A DNA stretch of 18,316 nt from Candidatus Poribacteria bacterium (GTDB lineage Bacteria > Poribacteria > WGA-4E > WGA-3G): positions 1 through 18,316 of the forward strand of contig VXZL01000496.1 in the NCBI GenBank assembly GCA_009845505.1. Reading direction: 5' to 3'. Positions 1 to 5,777 of this stretch are shown one piece after another; within the stretch, counting starts at the first letter, position 1; each line of letters opens with the position of its first letter. The notes under the pieces are model-generated. The model did no database searches, was not told where the DNA came from, and saw only the letters and a program-made list of their open reading frames with translations. Made by a program: the position numbers and the translations under genes.

Positions 1-253
1 ATAGGGTTTTTCATGTGTATTTACCGCTCTACCCGACCTACGATTTTATTTTCAAACTCACGTTGTATAAGAAATTATAAACGCAATATCCGATTGGGGA
101 CCCAATTCGTGCGAATTTTCATTTTTGTGGATACCAATTTTAACATTAATGTGCAAATCCGTCAACCAGAAAATTAAATTTTACAGAACTCACGTAAAAT
201 TGAGGCGAGACTCCTATCTTTGGATAACACAAGTACTGACCGCGATACGATCC

Positions 254-272
254 GTGCGGTTAGAAACCGCAC
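254..272. repeat. Perfect palindrome, REP-like
   Basis: GTGCGGTT (254-261) and AACCGCAC (265-272) form a perfect 8-bp stem with a 3-base loop AGA. It has no T-tract, so it does not look like a simple terminator. The form resembles the short dispersed palindromes found between genes in many bacteria. Only one copy is in this window, so repeat status is inferred. Confidence 0.55.
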
Positions 273-369
273 CTACCAGTAGCGTGCGTAAACCGTTATT
301 TTAGTAAAGAACATAGACAGAGAGTCTATTTTAACGATGCCTTATAAATACGCTTTCCCCGAATTTCCA

Positions 370-398
370 TTGCACTCCAATCCGAATTCTGCTATAGT
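370..398 (+). promoter_or_regulatory. Possible sigma70-type promoter of the ZIP gene
   Basis: A TATAGT hexamer (393-398, five of six matches to TATAAT) lies exactly 17 bases after TTGCAC (370-375, which keeps only the TTG of the -35 consensus). A start site about 7 bases after the -10 box would fall on the ATG at 405, so the transcript could be leaderless. That fits the lack of any Shine-Dalgarno before this ATG. The -35 match is weak. Confidence 0.3.
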
Positions 399-404
399 TA
401 TACT

Positions 405-1139
405 ATGCTTATATTTTATCTGGCAATTGCGGTGGTGACAGTCCCACTCGGTGCCGGTATCGCTTTTGTATCCCAGGGGCAACAAAAACACTTTGGAAAT
501 GTTTTCGGGGTAATCGCCGGTTCAGTACTCGGTGTCGTTTTGGTAATGATGCTGCACCTCTACACTGAAGTAGGATACGTTACAATCCTCGTGATGTGGG
601 GTGGATTCTTTCTAATTTCAGCGATCGAACACCTAACACACCGAGGCGATGAAAACGAGCAGAATACTAACAGTAGATGGGGCATCAACCTAACAGTGCT
701 GGGTTTATCGCTCCACTCGCTTGCAGACGGTTTCAATTTGGTTATCGCAGCAAGAGAAGAGATACTCGGTGGTGCGCTTGCATTCGGTATATTAATGCAT
801 CGCTTGCCAGTCGGGACACTTATCACTGTCGCGCTTCTCCGAAACCAGAGTGTTGGTAAGGTATTTGTGCAATTGAGTCCGCTGATATTTGGACCGGTTG
901 TCGGTGCGCTACTCGGCGAACAATTGCTTCAAGGTACTTTTGAAGCACTGATCCACTATCTGACAGCATTCGCTGCGGGGACGCTCTTGCACGTTGTAAT
1001 GGACGGGTTTCGCGGGAAGTATACCGCCGAAAGTACTGATTTGAGTCGCATTGCGAAAGTTCTGTTTGTCATCGGCTTCGTCCTGACCTTTTGCGCGATC
1101 TATTTTTTGCAGGAATTTGAGAGTGGACATGTTCACTAA
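405..1139 (+). CDS. ZIP-family metal transporter
   Basis: A 244-residue integral membrane protein with about seven or eight hydrophobic segments. It carries the two diagnostic ZIP motifs: HSLADG at residues 104-109 (the H-x-x-x-D-G of TM4) and HRLPVG at 132-137, the counterpart of the usual HE/K-x-P-E-G of TM5. A third segment at 187-201 (FAAGTLLHVVMDG) resembles the next ZIP helix. ZIP proteins move Zn2+, Fe2+ or similar cations into the cytoplasm across the inner membrane. The acidic Glu of the TM5 binding site is replaced by Val or Arg here, so metal preference or transport activity may differ from zinc importers. The loop at 76-92 (HLTHRGDENE) and the HVH tail could bind metal. No Shine-Dalgarno precedes the ATG. 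It leads a same-strand cluster, 26 bases before the next gene. Confidence 0.85.
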   Translation: MLIFYLAIAVVTVPLGAGIAFVSQGQQKHFGNVFGVIAGSVLGVVLVMMLHLYTEVGYVTILVMWGGFFLISAIEHLTHRGDENEQNTNSRWGINLTVLGLSLHSLADGFNLVIAAREEILGGALAFGILMHRLPVGTLITVALLRNQSVGKVFVQLSPLIFGPVVGALLGEQLLQGTFEALIHYLTAFAAGTLLHVVMDGFRGKYTAESTDLSRIAKVLFVIGFVLTFCAIYFLQEFESGHVH

Positions 1140-1165
1140 AAGGTGCTAAAAGGATAAAACGCCTG

Positions 1166-3673
1166 ATGTCTGAAAACAAAACAGCATATAAAAGCGGCGT
1201 TCCTGTTTTCATCGCTGCGCTCTGCCTCCTGATATTCGCCGCGCCCGTGAGAAGCAACGAGATTCCGATTGCAGTATCAGGGCAACCGAGGGCAACGCTT
1301 CAGATTGGGGCGAACGCTTCGGCACAAGAGGTTTTCGCGGCTGAGGAGATCCAAACCTTTATCGAGCAATTCGCGGGTGCTAAACTCGACATCCGCACCA
1401 ATCGACAACAGACAGAAACCCCGACGGTGATTGTGTTAGGCACCCCAAAATCGAACCCGACAATTGCACAATTACAGGCAGACACAGGACTTTCATTAGG
1501 GGCAGCACTTGGAGATGAAGGTTATCATATCAAAACAATAGAAGTCGGGACTGAAATCGTTATCGTTGTCACTGCACATACGGAAAGAGGGGTCCTCTAC
1601 GGTGCGTACGGTTTCATCGAAAACTGTATTACAGCGTTGACGGGTTTGATACCGGTGCATCCAGAGGTCGCGGTTGCTGAGGCGCGAGCCCTACTTGTGC
1701 CGTTTATAGATGAGACATCGGCTCCGTTTTACCCCGTGCGCGCTGTGTTAGAGATAGAGGACCCGGACTGGCTGGCGCGTCACCGCGTCAATATGAGTGG
1801 TGGCGAAGGCGTATGGACGGGTACTGGTATTGAAGACGGGTTTGGAACGGCGTTCAAATATGTTGACACGCCTGCATTTGAGGCGTTGCAAGATGAACCG
1901 ATAGAACAACGCCGAGAACGTATTGCGATCCTACAAGATCGGTTCGATGCCCTGAAGCGGCGCGGGATCGATGCCTATCTCTTTATGTACGTAACGGGTG
2001 AACCGACAGAGGCATTGATTCAACAACGTCCCGATGTTCTGGGACCTGCGGTAGCCTATGGGGCATCTCGGAACGAAGTGTCTTATCGTCCGTTTTGCTG
2101 GTCGAAACCTGAATTTCATACGCTTGCGAGGGAACTCATTCAGGCGATTGTGCGTACCTATCCTGCGCTTGGTGGCTTCCATCTCCGTTCTTGGGGACAC
2201 GAGACGCGGGCATGCGATTGCCCAGATTGTGGCGACAGAACAGAACAAGGACAAGCAAAACTCTGGCAGGTCTATTTCACAATCATTAACGCTGCGCGGC
2301 AGATACGCCCGGATTTCAAATTCTATATCTCTGGATATGACAGCAGCTGGCTTAAGGACGCAGCGGGTATTTACGCCCGGCAGTTACCGAAAGGTACGAT
2401 TTTCTCGCGGAAATGGGGTGCGGATGGCGAACCGGTCGCTGATGCAGGTGTGCCTATCCCGCAAATCAGAGCACTGGGTGAAATGGGACATCGCTTCATC
2501 ATCCTCTCACACGAAGTGGAAGAAGTGATGCCGCTCTGGATGCTGGAAAGCGATCTGTTTGTGCAAGGCGTTCGGCAACTCGCCAATAATCCAGAAGTTA
2601 TCGGTTTAAGTGGATTCACTGTTCAAGGTGCCACACAAGGGTTGGGATATCTTGATCGACTTGTCAGTGCCCGTCTCAACTGGGATATCGAACTCGACCA
2701 TTTTCAACTCCTTCAAAACGAATTGACAGCCCGATATGGTCGCGAAGCGGGATCCAACATTCTGAACGCCTTGCGGGTAAACGGATGGAACATGGCGAGT
2801 TACTTTTCGGATTACGCTGGGTCTTTGACCATAGGTGGTACTTACGGCAGCGGTTCGGCTGGACTCGCAACACGATTTTGGAATCTGATAGGACCGCGGG
2901 CGGTTGAGGATACGTTGGCTATTCCTGAATTAGAGATCGCAAAAGTTGCGGTGAACCGGTTTACGGCACTTTTGGCACCACAACAACAAGCCGCCAACGA
3001 GATACGGGCAGCACGTGAGATCGCAGAACCGTTTGACTCGGAAGCCACTGAGGACCTACGCGATGCCGTTCATTTGATGGAGTTATGGGTGCTACTTTTT
3101 GAGAGTCGTGCTAAATTAGTAGAGGCGATCGCACTCGGCTACGAACCGGGGACGGAAGAGACAGTCCGTGCGAAACTTACGAGTGCAATAGAGTTTTCAA
3201 AATCGATACAACCGCATATAAAAGGGATTGAGGAGTTCGTTCCGCTTTTCGGATACTCACATCGGACGATTGAAGCGGAACTGTTAAGTACTTTAAACGC
3301 GGAAGTCGCTTGGTTGACGAATTTCGATTCCCAGACGCTTCAGAAATACGATGCGGATTTCTCACCAGAGGAAACCCCCTTCAGCATCTGGGACGTTCAC
3401 AACTATCCGAACCCCTTGAAGCGAGAAACGACCTTTACCTATCAGTTATCATTGGATGCAGACGAAGTTTCTATCACAATTTATACGACATCAGGACGAG
3501 TCGTAAATGTGCTGAGAGAGGTTTCAGGGAACGAAGGCTACAATGAAATAATGTGGGACGCACGAGATGCTGATGGCATGTTGCTTGCCAATGGGGTCTA
3601 TTTTTACAGAATACGGGCGGTTGCTGGAGAACAGACAACGCAAACACTTGGACGTTTAGCAGTGTTAAGATAG
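1166..3673 (+). CDS. Secreted GH67-like glycoside hydrolase with FlgD-like C-terminal tail
   Basis: An 835-residue protein with a signal peptide (hydrophobic 12-26, probable cleavage near residue 30). Residues 35-175 resemble the N-terminal alpha/beta domain of alpha-glucuronidases (GH67 N, also seen in beta-hexosaminidase-like enzymes), including the ERGVLYGAYGF segment. Residues 185-540 look like a TIM-barrel region. A CxCxxC cluster (C350, C352, C355) follows SWGHE (343-347), a pattern I associate with DUF4838/GH67-like barrels; E346 is a plausible but unproven catalytic acid. A helical segment spans about 580-730. Residues 743-835 form a FlgD Ig-like/T9SS-type domain (NYPNPL, DARDADG, NGVYFYRI). 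It probably acts on a uronic-acid or amino-sugar polysaccharide outside the cytoplasm; the substrate cannot be read from sequence. AAAAGGA lies 12 bases before the ATG. It differs from classic GH67 in its extra C-terminal domains. Confidence 0.8.
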   Translation: MSENKTAYKSGVPVFIAALCLLIFAAPVRSNEIPIAVSGQPRATLQIGANASAQEVFAAEEIQTFIEQFAGAKLDIRTNRQQTETPTVIVLGTPKSNPTIAQLQADTGLSLGAALGDEGYHIKTIEVGTEIVIVVTAHTERGVLYGAYGFIENCITALTGLIPVHPEVAVAEARALLVPFIDETSAPFYPVRAVLEIEDPDWLARHRVNMSGGEGVWTGTGIEDGFGTAFKYVDTPAFEALQDEPIEQRRERIAILQDRFDALKRRGIDAYLFMYVTGEPTEALIQQRPDVLGPAVAYGASRNEVSYRPFCWSKPEFHTLARELIQAIVRTYPALGGFHLRSWGHETRACDCPDCGDRTEQGQAKLWQVYFTIINAARQIRPDFKFYISGYDSSWLKDAAGIYARQLPKGTIFSRKWGADGEPVADAGVPIPQIRALGEMGHRFIILSHEVEEVMPLWMLESDLFVQGVRQLANNPEVIGLSGFTVQGATQGLGYLDRLVSARLNWDIELDHFQLLQNELTARYGREAGSNILNALRVNGWNMASYFSDYAGSLTIGGTYGSGSAGLATRFWNLIGPRAVEDTLAIPELEIAKVAVNRFTALLAPQQQAANEIRAAREIAEPFDSEATEDLRDAVHLMELWVLLFESRAKLVEAIALGYEPGTEETVRAKLTSAIEFSKSIQPHIKGIEEFVPLFGYSHRTIEAELLSTLNAEVAWLTNFDSQTLQKYDADFSPEETPFSIWDVHNYPNPLKRETTFTYQLSLDADEVSITIYTTSGRVVNVLREVSGNEGYNEIMWDARDADGMLLANGVYFYRIRAVAGEQTTQTLGRLAVLR

Positions 3674-3678
3674 TTAGT

Positions 3679-3686
3679 AAAGGAGG
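3679..3686 (+). promoter_or_regulatory. Strong ribosome binding site of the lipoprotein gene
   Basis: AAAGGAGG sits six bases before the ATG at 3693, a near-perfect Shine-Dalgarno. It fixes the start so that the protein opens with a lipoprotein signal peptide. It begins only five bases after the stop codon of the glycoside hydrolase gene, consistent with one transcript. Confidence 0.85.
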
Positions 3687-3692
3687 CTAACG

Positions 3693-4796
3693 ATGCTTCG
3701 TGTATGTATTCTATGCCTGACGGTTTTACTTTTAATAATGGGTTGTCAATCACAGACTTTGCAGGAACACCTTTTAGAACCGCCCCAGCCTCTCACGAAT
3801 TTCGCACTGAGTCGGAATGGGGCAACTGCGGAAGCCTCGCAATCTGTTCCAAATCACCGTCCAGAAGAGGTGATTGATGGCGATACCACTTCTGAGACCT
3901 GGGATGAAGGCAGCGGTTGGGGCAGCAGTTTAGAACATCTACGGACCTCGGATCTGAACAAGCGTCCTTATATCTCCGTGACGCTTGCCAAACCGGTTGA
4001 CATTCGCAAAATTGTCATGTGGACAATTGACTCTGAGCAATATCCGGCACCGCAATTCGGGTTGAAGGACTATCGGATTGAGTATTGGCACGGTACGGGT
4101 TGGGGACTTATCCCTTCAGGTGACACGAAAGATAAGCAGTATACAGCACGAGATAACACCAAAGGTAAACGCGTTCATGAGGTCCGTCAACGTCTCATTG
4201 CCAGCAAAATACGACTGGTGCCAGTCTCTTCAAATGATACGGTGCGCAACTACCAACACATGGCGGGCAGTCGTCCGGTGTATGAAGTGGACGGTATCGC
4301 GCGTGTGATAGAATTAGAGGTCTGGGGGTATGCAGCACCAGAAGTGCATACGCTCAAGCAAATCGCACAGGGTATACCACCAGAAGCGATGGCGCGTCCT
4401 ATCCCGACAGAGGCGCAGGTAAGCAAAGAGCAAGGCGAACCGACGATTAAGGAGATTATCCAAGGGGTCTTAGACCGATATGAACTGGGATACGATATGG
4501 CGGATTTGGCACAGGTTATGTCCTGTTTCTCAGAGGTATACTTGTCCAATGGACGTACATATCAAGATGTCGAAACAAAGGCATCACAGTTCTTTGAGGT
4601 TTATCATCAGATTGACATGACGTTGTCTAATATTGACATCCACCCGAATATTGCCGACGATACGGCAATTGTAACGGGTGGGTACACATTACAATACAGC
4701 CCGAAGGCGAACGGGAGAGTCGAACAGACATCGGGCAAACTGACGTTGGTTTTCGCGAATGAAGCGGAAACGTGGCGGATTATTCGCGCAGAATAA
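3693..4796 (+). CDS. Lipoprotein with discoidin-like (F5/8 type C) and NTF2-like domains
   Basis: A 367-residue predicted lipoprotein. The signal peptide ends in LLIMGC, placing the lipidated Cys at residue 18. Residues 35-212 look like an F5/8 type C / discoidin-type carbohydrate-binding domain: N-terminal FALSRNGATAEAS, VIDGDTTSETW, a YISVTLAKPVDIRKIVMW strand, and a closing VIELEVWGY strand. Residues 250-367 resemble an NTF2/SnoaL-like alpha+beta fold (DRYELGYDMADLAQVMSCFS through KLTLVFANEAETWRII). The protein probably sits on an envelope membrane and binds glycans or another ligand; no catalytic residues can be named. It lies 19 bases after the secreted glycoside hydrolase, so a role in capturing the same polysaccharide is plausible. 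Fold calls are by eye. Confidence 0.75.
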   Translation: MLRVCILCLTVLLLIMGCQSQTLQEHLLEPPQPLTNFALSRNGATAEASQSVPNHRPEEVIDGDTTSETWDEGSGWGSSLEHLRTSDLNKRPYISVTLAKPVDIRKIVMWTIDSEQYPAPQFGLKDYRIEYWHGTGWGLIPSGDTKDKQYTARDNTKGKRVHEVRQRLIASKIRLVPVSSNDTVRNYQHMAGSRPVYEVDGIARVIELEVWGYAAPEVHTLKQIAQGIPPEAMARPIPTEAQVSKEQGEPTIKEIIQGVLDRYELGYDMADLAQVMSCFSEVYLSNGRTYQDVETKASQFFEVYHQIDMTLSNIDIHPNIADDTAIVTGGYTLQYSPKANGRVEQTSGKLTLVFANEAETWRIIRAE

Positions 4797-4842
4797 AGGC
4801 ATGGCATTCGGAATTTGAAGGGTATTTAAAAAAGGTTTGAAA

Positions 4843-5706
4843 ATGGCACAAGATCAGTCTAACCCATGTAAAGCAAAGTCAAATTCTGCCGACGCCGGCA
4901 GCGTTTGGGCAAAGTCCTATATCAACGACGGCTATTTAATGCTTCCAGAAGTCATCAGATCAGAAGAATGCGACGCGTTGAAAACAGAGATGTTGAAAAT
5001 CTTTCGCGGGGATTACCCGTGCGAAGCAATTCCACCGATGCCAGAGACGGCGAGCGACATGGAAGTATTGGATAGAATCATGTGCGTTGGTGAACCACAT
5101 GTTTTCAGTCCGTTGGTACGACGTTACATTGAGCATCCAAAGATCTGTGAAGTGCTTCGCGTAATTGTGGGCGCACACATTCCATTTTGGGATGGTGGTG
5201 TGAAGTGTATGCAGTCGATGATGTTAAGCAAAGTCCCGGGACATACGGGTAACCCGTGGCATCAAGATGAACACCCGATTCCGACCCGGGATAGATCACT
5301 CATTGGCGTATGGATCACGTTAGACGATGCGACAGTTGAAAATGGATGTCTCTGGGTCTTACCGAATAGCCATCGCTCTGGTGTCATTTATGATCGGTTT
5401 CCACACGATAAACGCCATGAATTTGATAGTTGTCACGAAGCTTCGGGTTTTGATGACACAGACGAAATCCCGATTGAGATGCCAGCCGGTAGTGTTCTGT
5501 TTTTCAACGGCTACCTTTTACACCGCTCTAAAAAGAACCGTAGCGATAAATTTCGGCGTATACTTGTGAGTCACTACTGTTCGACGGCATCGTGGTTAGG
5601 CTGGAAAGGAGAGCGGAATTATCGGGGTGTCATCACCGTTGCCGGAGAGGACCCATATATCGATGAGGGGTATGTCGCGCCGAATGTATGGGCGCGATGG
5701 GAATAA
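4843..5706 (+). CDS. PhyH-family Fe(II)/2-oxoglutarate-dependent dioxygenase
   Basis: A 287-residue cytoplasmic protein of the phytanoyl-CoA dioxygenase family. The iron ligands are visible: H140 and D142 in WHQDEH, and distal H227 in FFNGYLLHRS. R238 or R239 in KFRRILVSHY is the expected 2-oxoglutarate carboxylate partner. The family hydroxylates many small molecules using O2 and 2-oxoglutarate; the substrate here is unknown. Length is normal for bacterial members. A TTG two codons upstream (4837) is also in frame, but AAAGG at 4831-4835 is seven bases from ATG 4843 and only one from the TTG, so the ATG is preferred. It is the last gene of the plus-strand cluster, 46 bases after the lipoprotein gene, and is followed by a hairpin. 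Confidence 0.9.
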   Translation: MAQDQSNPCKAKSNSADAGSVWAKSYINDGYLMLPEVIRSEECDALKTEMLKIFRGDYPCEAIPPMPETASDMEVLDRIMCVGEPHVFSPLVRRYIEHPKICEVLRVIVGAHIPFWDGGVKCMQSMMLSKVPGHTGNPWHQDEHPIPTRDRSLIGVWITLDDATVENGCLWVLPNSHRSGVIYDRFPHDKRHEFDSCHEASGFDDTDEIPIEMPAGSVLFFNGYLLHRSKKNRSDKFRRILVSHYCSTASWLGWKGERNYRGVITVAGEDPYIDEGYVAPNVWARWE

Positions 5707-5719
5707 GAGAACGGAAGGT

Positions 5720-5755
5720 TGGAAGACTGGGGGTATCTACCCTTCCAGTCTTCCA
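5720..5755. terminator. Terminator-like hairpin between convergent genes
   Basis: TGGAAGACTGG (5720-5730) pairs perfectly with CCAGTCTTCCA (5745-5755), an 11-bp stem. A nested stem, GGGTA (5731-5735) with TACCC (5738-5742), lies in the loop. It sits between the stop codons of the PhyH gene and the FG-GAP gene, where a shared bidirectional terminator is expected. The T-tract is poor on both strands (ATTTAA on plus), so intrinsic termination is not certain. Confidence 0.55.
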
Positions 5756-5777
5756 TTTAAACACCAAGCACTGATGG

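Larger units (their letters stand above)
1..404. other. AT-rich intergenic region without a gene
   Basis: No convincing coding frame is seen on either strand. The stretch holds a 9-base direct repeat AACTCACGT (55-63 and 187-195), a perfect palindrome at 254-272, and a weak low-GC hairpin (stem 313-318 with 324-329, followed by TTTT). A possible promoter for the ZIP gene lies at its right end. Any gene to the left ends outside the window. Confidence 0.6.
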
